NCBI GenBank assembly: GCA_946482295.1
Contig: CAMLRB010000009.1
Coordinates: 1-30,495, forward strand
Reading direction: 5' to 3'
Source: an uncultured Bacteriovorax sp.
Lineage (GTDB): Bacteria; Bdellovibrionota; Bacteriovoracia; Bacteriovoracales; Bacteriovoracaceae
DNA: 30,495 bases
Part shown: in pieces, positions 1 through 9,300 of the stretch
How positions within the stretch are numbered: the stretch's first letter is position 1
How the letters are laid out: each line of letters starts with the position of its first letter
The notes under the pieces: generated by a model
Told to the model about the DNA's origin: nothing
Seen by the model: only the letters and a program-made list of their open reading frames with translations
Database searches by the model: none
Made by a program: the position numbers and the translations under genes

Positions 1-1454
1 CAGGATTAAATTTCAAAGGTGGTAGGGGAGAACATCTTAATCAGTTGCTTCAAATTGAAAACACTCAAAATCCTCTCTCGTGGCAAATTGGGGAGCTAAG
101 AAACGCGAGCGGTGAAAAATTAAACCCAGAATACATAGAATTTTACGAAGTGATTAATCAATTTAGTTCGCCGGATTTAAATCACGAAACATATGCTGTA
201 AATGGTAAATTCTTGAAGAAGTTGAATTCTCCTAAACTTGCATTCAATAAAAATCCATCCCAGTTTTTATGGATACAGTTAAAAGTCAGTGAAAAAATTC
301 CAAAGGGAACATTCAAAGGTGAAATACATTTTAACCAAGGAAAAAATAAAACCAGTCTTCCGCTCACTATAGATGTGCTTAATTACAAACTGCCGAAGAT
401 TGATTTTCCTGTCGGTTTTATTGGCCTTGATCCATTACCTTCAAGTTATTTTCCAGGCACGGACTATCACGAAATTCGTAAAAAGTTTCGTTATCTCGCT
501 TTAGAACAATTAAGTGAAGCAGGATTCACAACGTTTTCAGGATTGCCTGAAGCAAAAATCAAACAAAAAGGAAATCAGATAGAAATCGATTCGAGTGAAC
601 TTGATGAGCTCTTTGAAAAAAGTAGAAAACTCAACATTGGAGCTATTGTATATAGCTATGGCGGAAAATTTCCTCAACAATTGTTAGAGGTCAATGGCGT
701 TGATATATCCCAAAAATTACAGGCGTTATTGAGTAAAAAAAATTGGCCCAAGATTGTTCATATCTTTAGCGATGAAGCCAATGGTTATTCTGATCAAATG
801 ATAAATGATGTAGAAAAAGCTCAAAAGTTGAAGACTCAATTTCCATTTCTCCCGCTTGGAGGCTTTGGTTCTTATCATGATCGGTCAGCGGGTGTTCTCA
901 ATAAACATTTTGAATTTGGTTTTTATTCAAGTATCAGTCAGAGAGAGATCAAAAATATTCTTTCACAAAACAAATCCTGGGGGCTCTATAATGTGAGTGC
1001 TGGCAACTATGATGATCCACGCATGAGTTTTGGGCCTATCCTTTTTACTGCACGCAAAGCTGGACTGTCGCAATATTTAGAATGGAGTTCTGCAGGATTT
1101 AATAATTATCCATATTATGAACTGGATGGTCGTGAGGCCGATGTCGTTAATTTCTATCCAACGATTGAGGGAAAACTCTATCCCTCAATAAGATTTGAAC
1201 TCGCCACAGAAGGATTACAGTTTTATCGAAAGATGGTTTTACTTGAGAATCTCATAAAGATTAACAAGGGGACCGGTCGACCTGTAGGAAATGCGAGGGC
1301 CTGGCTGGACGCTTTTAGAGGGAAATATAGTTTTACTTCTACGGGTGATTTGAAAGAGTTGAAAAAAATAAATTTTCATCAAATGAATGCAGAACTTACA
1401 CAACAATTGCAATTGCTAGTTGCTCAAAAATTAGAATTACTTTCGACGAGGTGA
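1..1454 (+). CDS. GH123/DUF4091-like glycosidase-fold protein, 5' truncated
   Basis: The reading frame is open to the left edge (first full codon at base 3), so the gene begins upstream and the TTG at 45 is not its start. The visible N-terminal part looks like the beta-sandwich that precedes the catalytic barrel in GH123/DUF4091 proteins, including a segment of the type FLWIQLKV..PKGTFKGEI. A probable TIM barrel follows, with an adjacent Asp-Glu pair at 771-776 inside FSDEANG. GH123-type enzymes use such a DE pair in substrate-assisted hydrolysis of N-acetyl sugars. The substrate cannot be read from the sequence. The next operon encodes a polysaccharide-initiating transferase, so a role in surface glycans is possible but inferred. 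The family assignment rests on remembered motifs and is moderate; export cannot be judged without the N-terminus. The stop codon lies inside the terminator stem. Confidence 0.6.
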   Translation, partial: GLNFKGGRGEHLNQLLQIENTQNPLSWQIGELRNASGEKLNPEYIEFYEVINQFSSPDLNHETYAVNGKFLKKLNSPKLAFNKNPSQFLWIQLKVSEKIPKGTFKGEIHFNQGKNKTSLPLTIDVLNYKLPKIDFPVGFIGLDPLPSSYFPGTDYHEIRKKFRYLALEQLSEAGFTTFSGLPEAKIKQKGNQIEIDSSELDELFEKSRKLNIGAIVYSYGGKFPQQLLEVNGVDISQKLQALLSKKNWPKIVHIFSDEANGYSDQMINDVEKAQKLKTQFPFLPLGGFGSYHDRSAGVLNKHFEFGFYSSISQREIKNILSQNKSWGLYNVSAGNYDDPRMSFGPILFTARKAGLSQYLEWSSAGFNNYPYYELDGREADVVNFYPTIEGKLYPSIRFELATEGLQFYRKMVLLENLIKINKGTGRPVGNARAWLDAFRGKYSFTSTGDLKELKKINFHQMNAELTQQLQLLVAQKLELLSTR

Positions 1455-1482
1455 TCTTCACCTCGTCTCAAATCCCTTTTTT
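1445..1482 (+). terminator. Intrinsic terminator overlapping the stop codon
   Basis: Perfect 10-bp stem GACGAGGTGA (1445-1454) / TCACCTCGTC (1458-1467) with a 3-base loop. A run of six T lies at 1477-1482, nine bases beyond the stem, which is further than in a textbook terminator. The TGA stop (1452-1454) is part of the left arm. Confidence 0.7.
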
Positions 1483-1545
1483 CCCCGCTAACTTAATTTA
1501 AATTTAAGCTCATCAAATAAAATCTCAAAAAACTAGATTCATGAA

Positions 1546-1561
1546 TGGCACTGCAATTGCT
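1546..1561 (+). promoter_or_regulatory. Sigma-54 (RpoN) -24/-12 promoter
   Basis: TGGCAC (1546-1551), five bases, TTGCT (1557-1561). The GG (1547-1548) and GC (1559-1560) are ten bases apart, exactly as in the RpoN consensus. Transcription should start near 1571-1573, about 30 bases before the AAGGAG and GTG of the small ORF at 1603. An AT-rich imperfect palindrome at 1491-1510 could bind an activator, but it is close to the promoter for an enhancer and the match is weak. RpoN promoters need an AAA+ enhancer-binding protein; none is encoded in the window. Confidence 0.75.
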
Positions 1562-1567
1562 TTTCGA

Positions 1568-1584
1568 GAAGCCGTCAGGGCTTC
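1568..1584 (+). other. Leader hairpin at the predicted sigma-54 start
   Basis: GAAGCC (1568-1573) / GGCTTC (1579-1584) with a GTCAG loop. It sits at or just after the predicted start site and seven bases before the ribosome-binding site. It could stabilise the 5' end of the mRNA. It fits no riboswitch class I recognise. Confidence 0.35.
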
Positions 1585-1602
1585 ACACTTAAGGAGTTGA
1601 GA

Positions 1603-1818
1603 GTGCAAAAGAAAGACAAAAATAAAAAGACATCGAGCAATGGAAATGGACAATCTCATTTTAAGTCTCGTTCATATACTGAGCGCGATGTTCTTCACGC
1701 AGGTCGATGTTTCAGGAAAAGGAAAATTGGCGTTTGGACAACTTACAGCTTAATGAACAAAATTTGCAGCGAAGCTTCTCGTGAAGAAGACATCGGAGTT
1801 TTGGGGGAAAGTCTATGA
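1603..1818 (+). CDS. Small basic protein of unknown function, coupled to the sugar transferase
   Basis: A 71-codon ORF from GTG 1603. It has a textbook AAGGAG at 1591-1596, six bases before the start. The stop TGA (1816-1818) overlaps the ATG of the next gene (ATGA), so the two are likely translationally coupled. The first 30 residues are rich in Lys, Ser, Asn and Gln and look disordered; two Cys lie further on. There is no signal peptide or membrane segment, and I recognise no family. It may be a real small protein or mainly a translated leader that sets expression of the transferase. An in-frame TTG at 1597 lies directly behind the Shine-Dalgarno and is too close to it. The ribosome-binding site, the sigma-54 promoter upstream and the ATGA overlap support it more than its composition does. 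Confidence 0.55.
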   Translation: MQKKDKNKKTSSNGNGQSHFKSRSYTERDVLHAGRCFRKRKIGVWTTYSLMNKICSEASREEDIGVLGESL

Positions 1819-2495
1819 ACAATCTTGCAGCTTCAACAAATGGAAGTTTGAATATTGAAGAGTTCAATATGGCCGATACTTTTTTCACTGAAAGCCAGGC
1901 GTTTAAACGTGTGCAAATGACAGAAAAAACATCTTCGATTGTTGACGTCATCCTGGCCTTATTTCTACTTCTTCTCTTTTCCCCCGTAATGATTATGGTT
2001 GCTATAGCTATTAAATGGTCAATGGGGGGAGATGTTTTTTATAAACAAACGCGCGTAGGTAAAAATGGTGAGCTTTTTTCAATTATTAAATTTCGAAGCA
2101 TGATCGAAAATGCAGAGGCCCAAACTGGACCGATGCTAGCGGTTAAAAACGATCCGCGTATAACTCGATTAGGAAAATTTTTGCGCGCAAGCCATCTCGA
2201 TGAACTTCCTCAGCTGTTTAATGTTTTAGCGGGTAATATGGCCTTCGTTGGTCCGCGTCCAGAGAGACCAGAATTTGTCGAAGTTTTTGAACGTGAAGTT
2301 CAAAATTACACGCGTAGAAGAGAAGTTAAACCTGGCATAACTGGCCTTGCACAAGTATGCCTACCATACGATGCTACTGCGAGAGAAAAACTAGAATATG
2401 ACATTTATTACATCAACCATAAACAATCTGCTCTATTTAACATGATGATCTGTTATTACACGGCCGTTAAAATGCTCACTTTTTTTAAAAACTAA
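1815..2495 (+). CDS. Initiating undecaprenyl-phosphate sugar-phosphate transferase (Bac_transf family)
   Basis: 226 residues; belongs to the WcaJ/PglC-type polyprenyl-phosphate sugar-1-phosphate transferases. These move a sugar-1-phosphate from a nucleotide sugar to undecaprenyl phosphate on the inner face of the inner membrane and so start an exopolysaccharide, capsule or O-antigen repeat. One membrane hairpin at about 43-67 precedes the catalytic core: KFRSM at 92-96, the catalytic DE at 129-130 in HLDELPQLFNVLAG, VGPRPERPEF at 145-154 and KPGITGLAQV at 172-181. The length matches the short single-core form without the large N-terminal membrane domain of WcaJ. An AG-rich stretch at 1803-1811 and the ATGA overlap with the small upstream ORF define the start. 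It should be transcribed from the sigma-54 promoter at 1546, implying polysaccharide production under RpoN control. The sugar specificity cannot be told. Confidence 0.93.
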   Translation: MNNLAASTNGSLNIEEFNMADTFFTESQAFKRVQMTEKTSSIVDVILALFLLLLFSPVMIMVAIAIKWSMGGDVFYKQTRVGKNGELFSIIKFRSMIENAEAQTGPMLAVKNDPRITRLGKFLRASHLDELPQLFNVLAGNMAFVGPRPERPEFVEVFEREVQNYTRRREVKPGITGLAQVCLPYDATAREKLEYDIYYINHKQSALFNMMICYYTAVKMLTFFKN

Positions 2496-2508
2496 TTAAT
2501 CCAACCGG

Positions 2509-2533
2509 CCTTGTTCTGTCAGACTTAACAAGG
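2509..2533 (+). terminator. Possible weak terminator after the sugar transferase
   Basis: CCTTGTT (2509-2515) / AACAAGG (2527-2533) with an 11-base loop that can itself fold (TCTG-T-CAGA). No T-run follows, so termination is uncertain. Confidence 0.35.
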
Positions 2534-2630
2534 TCCGAAGTACCTTTAAAATCATAAATCACCTGAACGAAATATTTCATTTTCTAGGAAATTAATACCC
2601 CTGTTTTTTTGCTTTCTTTTTCTTCAATTA

Positions 2631-2650
2631 AGATTCTCCCAGGAGAATTT
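2631..2650 (+). promoter_or_regulatory. Hairpin enclosing the ribosome-binding site of the Asp-box lipoprotein
   Basis: ATTCTC (2633-2638) / GAGAAT (2643-2648) with loop CCAG; a C-G pair inside and A-T plus G-T pairs outside can lengthen it. The AGGAG at 2641-2645 is half buried in the stem. The same palindrome on DNA could be an operator. No clear -35/-10 pair was found between 2496 and 2630. Confidence 0.45.
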
Positions 2651-5113
2651 ATGATGAAAAAAAATGCAAAAAGCTTGATGCTTTCTCTCTTGGTACTATC
2701 GACATTGACTGCTTGTGAATCAAGTTCAGAAAATAACGGATCTCAGCCGAACAATCCTGAAGTTGTAGAAGGAAATGATAACGTAGTTGTACCTATTCCC
2801 AATGATCCCATTCCCACAGACGAACAAGTTGAATCTTCACCGTTTCAGCTTTCACCAATTGTTGAACATGAATTTCAAGCAGAAGGAAGCGACACACTCT
2901 ATAAACCAGTTGGTGTCGGAGGTGGAGGGGCCATGAGTGGTTTCTCAATCTCACCTTATAGTTCACTTTGGTTTGTCGGAACTGATATGGGAACACTGTT
3001 TAGAAGTACAAACCGTGGAGTCACCTGGCTTCCGATAAATCATACTCAAACAATTTTTGCTTCCGATTTGGATAATGCAGTCGGTGTGGGATTTTCTTCA
3101 AATCCTTCTGTCGTCTTTCATGCTCCTTCTGGTTTGACACCCGTTAGGAGTGATGATGCTGGAAAAACCTGGAAGAAAATAGCGATGAATCTTCCATCAG
3201 GGGAGCGCATCCGTTATTGGCGCGGCCACAGTTATGATAGCACTTTAATGTACGCGGCCACGAGTAATGGTTTATGGCAATCGAAAGATACAGGAATAAC
3301 CTGGACAAAACTTTCTGGCGTTTCCGGCGAATCAAAAGGAACATTCATTGATTACGCTAAAACAGGACATCATATTTATCATGCGACTAGTTCTGGTATC
3401 TACCGATCTTTAGATCAAGGTAAAAGCTTTACTCTTTTCTATAAACCCAATTCAGTTTCTATTCGCCAGTTCACGGCCGGAAGAGATGCCAATCAAATTA
3501 CATTCGCTTTTATGGATAATGATGGAGAAAGTGCATGTTCAAATGTTTCGCAATTTGCAAGCGAATGGGGAGCTCAAAGTATGTCGGCCCACTATGCGAA
3601 TTGCGGTTATGTTTGGACAGCAAAAAATGGCGCTCAATTTTCACGCACTAATAAAGAAGGCGGTGATCATTTGAAAATGGCCGAAAATAATTCACAAGTT
3701 CTTTATGTAACGGGTTCCACGAAGTGGATAAGACAATATGGAACAAAGATTTGGAAATCGACTGATGCTGGAAAAAGCTGGGGATTAAAACTCAATCAAC
3801 TCAACTACGATGTCGTGCCATATGCACCATGGTCTCAGGATAAACTAGAATATAGTGCTGCTGCTCTGGACATCGGATGGTGGGATAGTGGTTATGAATC
3901 ATTCGATATGCACTTAAGAAAAACAGCGGCCGCTGGTGGTACAGGATACTTCTTTCTACACACAACTAAAAATGGAGGTGATTTTTGGAATGCTCCGTTT
4001 ACCAAATTTGCTGATACAGGAGAAAGAACTAAAGGGAAAAAATGGCAATCGACTGGCCTTGAAGTCACTACAGTCTATCGTTTCAAATTTCATCCGAAAA
4101 ATCCACAATTGGGTTATGCCGCTATGGCCGATGTTGGTGGAATGGTGACGGAAGATGGAGGTATCTCGTTTCGTTTGAGCAAAGCTTACGACAATAGTAA
4201 CTACGATTACGCATTTGATGAAAATGATGATCAACTCGTTTATGCAGTCACAGGTGCAGAACACGATTATCCGATGGAGTGGCATGCAAACAGCACTGTC
4301 TCAGAAGGAGGAGTTTTCAAATCAACGAACCGTGGACGTACATGGACGCGATTAACACCAAATAATTCTACTTACAAACGTCAGTATCTCTCTATTGCTT
4401 TTGATCAAGTAAATGATGTTTTATATGCAGGTTCACAAGGAGCAGGAATTATCAGATCGATAGATAGAGGGGCCACATGGGCAGCTTACAATAATGGCTT
4501 ACCTGGTGGAGTAAAAATAATTCCACAGATTGAAGCAGACCCGGCAAATGGAGATGTTTATGCTCTATTGACTGGAGATGCACCAACATTTAGCAATCAA
4601 TCTCAAACAGGAATTTATGTTTTGAGAAGTGGCAGTTCAACTTGGCAACTTCTTCGCTCTACTGTGAATCGTCCTAGTGGGGTTGATGCTGCTACAAAAC
4701 TTTGGTTTTATCCAACAAGTTTTGCGATCGATTTTTCAAGTGGCAGTGATCGTCAAACGATTTGGCTTACTGATTATGAGAATAACAAAAACTGGTTAGC
4801 AACAGGAGTTTGGAAATCAACAGATGGTGGTGCGACATGGAATAGGAAAACTCAATACACTCATCCGCTAAGCATTACTCTCGATCTAAAAAATCCAGAG
4901 AATGTTTTTGTTAACGGTTTATGGCAAGTAGATGGACAATGGGGGCAAGGCGGTCTATTTTACTCGCGCGACGGTGGAAGCACCTGGAGAAAAAATACGG
5001 TGATTGCTTATCAAAAAAATGGGCGATCTTTAACCATAGATCCTAATAACAATGAAAAAGTTTTCTACGCTTTTTTCGGAAGTTCAATGTTACACGGACC
5101 TCGTCCCGAATAA
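2651..5113 (+). CDS. Asp-box (BNR/sortilin-type) beta-propeller lipoprotein
   Basis: 820 residues from ATG 2651 (ATG 2654 is also possible). AGGAG at 2641-2645 places the start here and not at the upstream TTG 2609. The N-terminus is a lipoprotein signal: KK, a hydrophobic stretch, then LTAC with the lipidated Cys at 22. A Ser/Asn/Pro/Glu linker follows to about residue 80. The rest carries about nine good Asp boxes (S-x-D/N-x-G-x-T/S-W), such as RSTNRGVTW, RSDDAGKTW, QSKDTGITW, KSTDAGKSW, KSTNRGRTW, RSIDRGATW, KSTDGGATW and YSRDGGSTW, plus two degenerate ones. This is typical of the two seven-bladed propellers of GH74 xyloglucanases and of sortilin-like proteins. A GH74-like opening (VGGGGAMSGF) is present. 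I could not confirm catalytic Asp residues, so a binding role is equally possible. The 3' end overlaps the next gene by 62 bases. Confidence 0.82.
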   Translation: MMKKNAKSLMLSLLVLSTLTACESSSENNGSQPNNPEVVEGNDNVVVPIPNDPIPTDEQVESSPFQLSPIVEHEFQAEGSDTLYKPVGVGGGGAMSGFSISPYSSLWFVGTDMGTLFRSTNRGVTWLPINHTQTIFASDLDNAVGVGFSSNPSVVFHAPSGLTPVRSDDAGKTWKKIAMNLPSGERIRYWRGHSYDSTLMYAATSNGLWQSKDTGITWTKLSGVSGESKGTFIDYAKTGHHIYHATSSGIYRSLDQGKSFTLFYKPNSVSIRQFTAGRDANQITFAFMDNDGESACSNVSQFASEWGAQSMSAHYANCGYVWTAKNGAQFSRTNKEGGDHLKMAENNSQVLYVTGSTKWIRQYGTKIWKSTDAGKSWGLKLNQLNYDVVPYAPWSQDKLEYSAAALDIGWWDSGYESFDMHLRKTAAAGGTGYFFLHTTKNGGDFWNAPFTKFADTGERTKGKKWQSTGLEVTTVYRFKFHPKNPQLGYAAMADVGGMVTEDGGISFRLSKAYDNSNYDYAFDENDDQLVYAVTGAEHDYPMEWHANSTVSEGGVFKSTNRGRTWTRLTPNNSTYKRQYLSIAFDQVNDVLYAGSQGAGIIRSIDRGATWAAYNNGLPGGVKIIPQIEADPANGDVYALLTGDAPTFSNQSQTGIYVLRSGSSTWQLLRSTVNRPSGVDAATKLWFYPTSFAIDFSSGSDRQTIWLTDYENNKNWLATGVWKSTDGGATWNRKTQYTHPLSITLDLKNPENVFVNGLWQVDGQWGQGGLFYSRDGGSTWRKNTVIAYQKNGRSLTIDPNNNEKVFYAFFGSSMLHGPRPE

Positions 5114-6317
5114 ATTCTTATATTTTTTAATGTTACTTTCTCTCTCCTGCATAAAGCAGGAGAGAGATCTTCCGACACTCTTAAAATACGATTACTCAAA
5201 TCTTGCTATAAACAACCCTTCTCATAAAAACCATATTTTAAAAAAGCTTGAAAAGTTTCCACTCACTGAAAAAACAGAAACAGAAGTGAATCGACTTTTA
5301 AATCAAATGGGAGATGGTCATGTTGTTCTTTATAAAAATGGGAAGGCCCTTAATGAGTTAAAAACCACAGCCCTCCAATTCATTCCTGGCTCAGATTTTG
5401 TTAAAGAATGTTTAGAATGTCTTCCGGCCATTCCTTCTGGTAAATATAGATTGCAGAAAATTGCAAACAGTTCACCATCCACTTTTTTAAAAAAACATTT
5501 TTACGAAGTTGCGGCCTCTACTGAATGGGGTAGAAAGCACCGCTTGCTCTCAAAAATCACTAATGTGAATGTCGAGCTTGTCAATTTCAATGGACAAAGA
5601 CGCGTGACCTGGGTGCCTGCACTTGAGAACAAAAAAAATATTTGTGTTGAATCTCAACGAATAAGTCCTACAAGTATTAAGGTAGCAGTTCATAGTTTAT
5701 GGTGCGATCGAGGGGGGAAACTTAAGGCCCGAGATGAAATTATTCAAGAGTTCAGCAGAGAATGGTTTGCAGCTTTAAAAATTGTTAAACCTAGTGATCA
5801 TATCATTTTCGATTTACGTGAAAATGGTGGCGGAAGTGATGCTGAAGTAAAAATCGTTATTAATAGTTTTTTCTCCAAAAGTGTTTATGCGGATAAGTAC
5901 CAATATCTTTCTCAACATCAACCAGGTTTTAAAAAATACTTTTTCCACTCGAAATGGGCATCACCTGTTGAGGAATTCATCACAGTTTCATCACAAAAAG
6001 TTTTGCGCAATCGCTTGACGACACTCGTTTCTGCAGGCTGTTTTTCTTCGTGCGAGACGTTGGCATCTATTTTAAAAAATGAAGGACGCTCTGTTTTAAT
6101 CGGTAGCACAACACATGGTGGAGCAGGAGATCCGCGTCTCTTTCAAATAGCAAGCACACAGTATCAAGTGAACTTGCCTGTATGTCTTGTTTGGCAAAAA
6201 GATAAGCGTCTTTTTGAAGGTGAAGGCGTTGTGCCACATATTCAACTTCATCAAAATTACAACGATGAAAAAGACTCTCTTTTACAATATGCACTCACCT
6301 TGAGTTTTACTCGATAG
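5052..6317 (+). CDS. S41 family (CtpA/IRBP/tricorn-type) serine protease-like lipoprotein
   Basis: 421 residues. The S41 hallmarks are DGH at 88-90 in MGDGHVVL, DLRENGGG at 254-261, and the nucleophile region SAGCFSSCETLA, with the likely catalytic Ser at 332, three residues before the Glu as in Tsp. The downstream motif is GSTTHGGAGD, with GG in place of the FGKG lysine of CtpA. This matches the IRBP/tricorn-like branch, which uses a Ser-His-Ser-Glu network. The start is unusual: the first 62 bases lie inside the preceding gene and no strong ribosome-binding site is seen. The hydrophobic stretch ending in LSLSC (Cys33) looks like a lipobox behind an overlong n-region. The only other in-frame ATG before it (5130) would leave too short a signal. 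Co-translation with the Asp-box lipoprotein suggests both act at the cell surface or in the periplasm. No PDZ domain is visible. Confidence 0.75.
   Translation: MKKFSTLFSEVQCYTDLVPNKFLYFLMLLSLSCIKQERDLPTLLKYDYSNLAINNPSHKNHILKKLEKFPLTEKTETEVNRLLNQMGDGHVVLYKNGKALNELKTTALQFIPGSDFVKECLECLPAIPSGKYRLQKIANSSPSTFLKKHFYEVAASTEWGRKHRLLSKITNVNVELVNFNGQRRVTWVPALENKKNICVESQRISPTSIKVAVHSLWCDRGGKLKARDEIIQEFSREWFAALKIVKPSDHIIFDLRENGGGSDAEVKIVINSFFSKSVYADKYQYLSQHQPGFKKYFFHSKWASPVEEFITVSSQKVLRNRLTTLVSAGCFSSCETLASILKNEGRSVLIGSTTHGGAGDPRLFQIASTQYQVNLPVCLVWQKDKRLFEGEGVVPHIQLHQNYNDEKDSLLQYALTLSFTR
5140..5166. other. Perfect 11-bp hairpin across the lipobox codons
   Basis: CTCTCTCCTGC (5140-5150) / GCAGGAGAGAG (5156-5166) with loop ATAAA. 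It starts 27 bases after the stop of the Asp-box gene and spans the lipobox Cys codon (5148-5150) of the S41 gene. No T-run follows on either strand, so it is not a standard terminator. It could pause ribosomes or RNA polymerase, or protect the 3' end of the upstream message. Confidence 0.55.
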
Positions 6318-6323
6318 ATGTTG

Positions 6324-6372
6324 TAACCTCGCTTGCGCTTCGTTTTATGAGGAGCAACTAACATTGAGGTTA
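6324..6372 (+). promoter_or_regulatory. Inverted repeat pairing with the Shine-Dalgarno of the 1040-residue gene
   Basis: TAACCTC (6324-6330) is complementary to GAGGTTA (6366-6372), which contains the GAGGT ribosome-binding site four bases before ATG 6375. If the 35-base loop closes, the site is hidden. With seven pairs and a long loop this is only suggestive. Confidence 0.3.
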
Positions 6373-6374
6373 AA

Positions 6375-9300
6375 ATGTCCATCATCCAAAAACTCCGCCT
6401 TTTCATTGCCTTCATTTTTTTAGTTTTTTTGAGCAACGTTTTTGCTTATGAAGTATGGGTAAAAGATTTAACGAGTGAAAGATTTTATCTTTCTATTGAA
6501 CAAACAGAGATCGGTTATAAACTTCATCACTATCATCAGACACGCGGTGATTATCCAGATCATCTTGAAGAAAAATTTTTCAAAGAGATCAATCTCATAG
6601 CTCCGTTTGTACGTGAAAAGTTTCCAAGTTACTCCCAGATGGACAAACTGACGATTTGGCCAATAGAGCCGGTTAGTGTATTCATTCATGGTGAAAAACA
6701 AAATGCCGTTCTGTGGGAAGTCACCGAAGTGTGGACAGATGAATGGGAGGACAAGTATTCGAAGTGGCTGCAAGAGGAAATAAGGCCAGATTTTTATCAC
6801 AAATATAACATCGCTACAGATTGTGCAGATGCGCTTATTGGACTTCGTTGGATCTTCGCTCGTATGCATGGTCTCCCAGTGGCCAATACCCTGGCCGATA
6901 CGGCCGATCTTTTCGGACACTATTCAATGCGAAGAATTTGGCTAAATCTTCCAACCGCTAACGAATGGCACGAAGATCAACTCTTTTTAACGGCGCTTGA
7001 ATATGTGATGGATCTGGCAAGCACACGCACGATTAATCTTGATGGTTATCCCGTAAAGATTTCCCGCGAAGGAATGGTGCCTGGAACTTTCGTAGTTACT
7101 CAATCACCAAACGCTGGGCACGTAAAATTTATTTCTGAAAATCACTATAGCGAAGATTTTGAACTCCCTCTTTATACATTATCGTCAACTTCACCACGTG
7201 ATCTCCGTCTTCTTATGCGTGAAGTTTTTGTAGATCAAGATTGGCCGGAACGAGGGCGAAAAGAGATTCTTGCTTTTCGCTGGCCTGTAATAAGAGAAGG
7301 GAAGTGGGTTCTAATGGAACCACAAGAGCACAAAAAATATTCAGAAGAGCAGTATGATGCCACTCTAAAAGAAAATTATCCAGCATTCATTAATTTTGTC
7401 GTTGCTCGCTTAAAAAATAATTACGATCCCATTAAGCTGGTTGAAATTGCTGTTAATGATATTTTGGATTCTGTAAAACGTCGTTTATTGATCGTAGAGA
7501 AAGGCTTTGAGTACTGTAAAAATCAGGATTGTGCTCCTGGGACCATTGGATATGAAGATTGGGCCACTCCTTCAAGAGACTCTCAATTAAAGGCCAAATT
7601 TGAAACGATTGATAAGCTTGTACGCGACTTTCTATTCATGGCACCGACTCTACAAACACAATGGGCAGATGGTCTAAGGCAGACAAAGTTTAAATTGTTG
7701 GGTCGTGATACAGATTTATCCGTTATCAGGTTTCTTGTTGATAATAATCTTCTTTCAAGTGACCCCTCAGTGCATCCAAATAAACGTTGGGGTTTTAATA
7801 AAGAAGATCATTCCATAAAATGGATTGAAGAAGCTAAAGCACTTTTCGCCAAAAGAAGCAGCATTATTGATAAAACGGATGAACCTTGCAACAGCACTGA
7901 ATGCTTCCCTAAAAACATGCAATGGTTGGAACTCAATACATACCACGTCGATACAGAACTCAATCGATTATATGTGAGGGCCATATCATATTGTGCTCTT
8001 GTTGATAAATCAGCTTGTGATCTTTTAAAACAAAAAGGGAAAAGCTTTTCCAGTACATTTAATAAAAGTCAAAAATCGTTTGAAGAGTGGTTTTATTCTA
8101 TTCCTCATTTCCATTCTGATCCAAGAGTAAGCAAAGCAAGAAGATGGGGAGAAATCGATGATGATACAATTGCGCGCGTTCTTCCTTACCATAATACGAT
8201 CAAGATTGCTGAAAACAATTTAGCTCTCATAGATGGTAGGAAAATATATAATCTGCTGGATGGCACTCTTATTACTGAAACAAAAGACGATAATCGCATC
8301 TTTCTTTCTGACTCAGGATCGGCCTACAAAATTAACGATACAACCGGGGAACTAAAAAGATTATCTTGGTCGCAGGATGGAGTAGGACTTTGGAGGAGAG
8401 TAAATGACAAGACAAATATTTTACAGAAAGACAAAATACGCAAACTCGTATTTATAGACGAAAAGAATACTTTCTTTTTTAAGAAGCCAACACCTGACGG
8501 TCAAATCTATTTTACGGTTAAAGATGATGTAATTGAAATGATTACTAAATCTAGAGGAACATCATCTATCAATCAGGGTTTGCTAAGTGTAGTGAAAGAT
8601 CCAGAAACCATTGTCTTTTACGACTTCAGCAAGAGAATGAGAAAAGAAGTTGCCTTAGACTCCAAAGTTCTTAAAGATCTTCAATCACTCAAGATTAGCT
8701 CATATAGCTTCCCTCACGTAGTTCTCGAATATAGAGATCGTGATAATGATCTCTATTATCCAGTTACGTTAAATTTAGAAACTTCGACTTTTAAAAAGAT
8801 CGATGCTTTGAATGGCGAAAAAACTTTAGTGTTATGGTCGTCAGCAAAACAAAAGAAGGCCTTCATTCAAAAGAACTTCAATCGTGAGTTTCCTGAACTT
8901 TTTGGCATAAGATGGAATGAGAGAGACGAAGTAGAGGTTGCACCTTTGGCCAATTTGCTTCTTGGTGCAACAGAAGATGATAAAAAAATATATTTCATCA
9001 ACGCTCGTGGTGGGCAATGGGATCAAAATCCAGTTAAAGAATTCATGGTTTGGGATGATGAAGATATCAAGAGTATAATTGCCCCAGTTGATTCTGAAGT
9101 GCGATTTTTTTCCTCTGTAGGTCCCTATTTTTCTTCACAAGAAAGAGGATTTCTCCTTTCGTTTGAGACTCAAAATAATTTTAGATTACCTAAAGATGTC
9201 CTTGAGAAAAATCTACTCTGCGATCTGCACAAAACAGCAGAGAAAATTTTCGTCTATAGGTTCTCAACAAATTATGGTGATTACTCATGTATGGGGGGCG

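Noticed and set aside
1568..1584. Leader hairpin as a cyclic di-GMP (GEMM) riboswitch
   Set aside because: Far too short and lacks the conserved receptor sequence; there is only about 30 bases of leader.
3956..4285. Antisense 109-codon open frame in the Asp-box lipoprotein gene
   Set aside because: Opposes Asp-box coding sequence; Ile/Cys-rich translation without motif or start signals.
6468..6920. Antisense 150-codon open frame inside the 1040-residue exported protein gene
   Set aside because: It lies wholly opposite a gene with signal peptide and ribosome-binding site, has no Shine-Dalgarno or recognisable motif, and its composition is that of a shadow frame.
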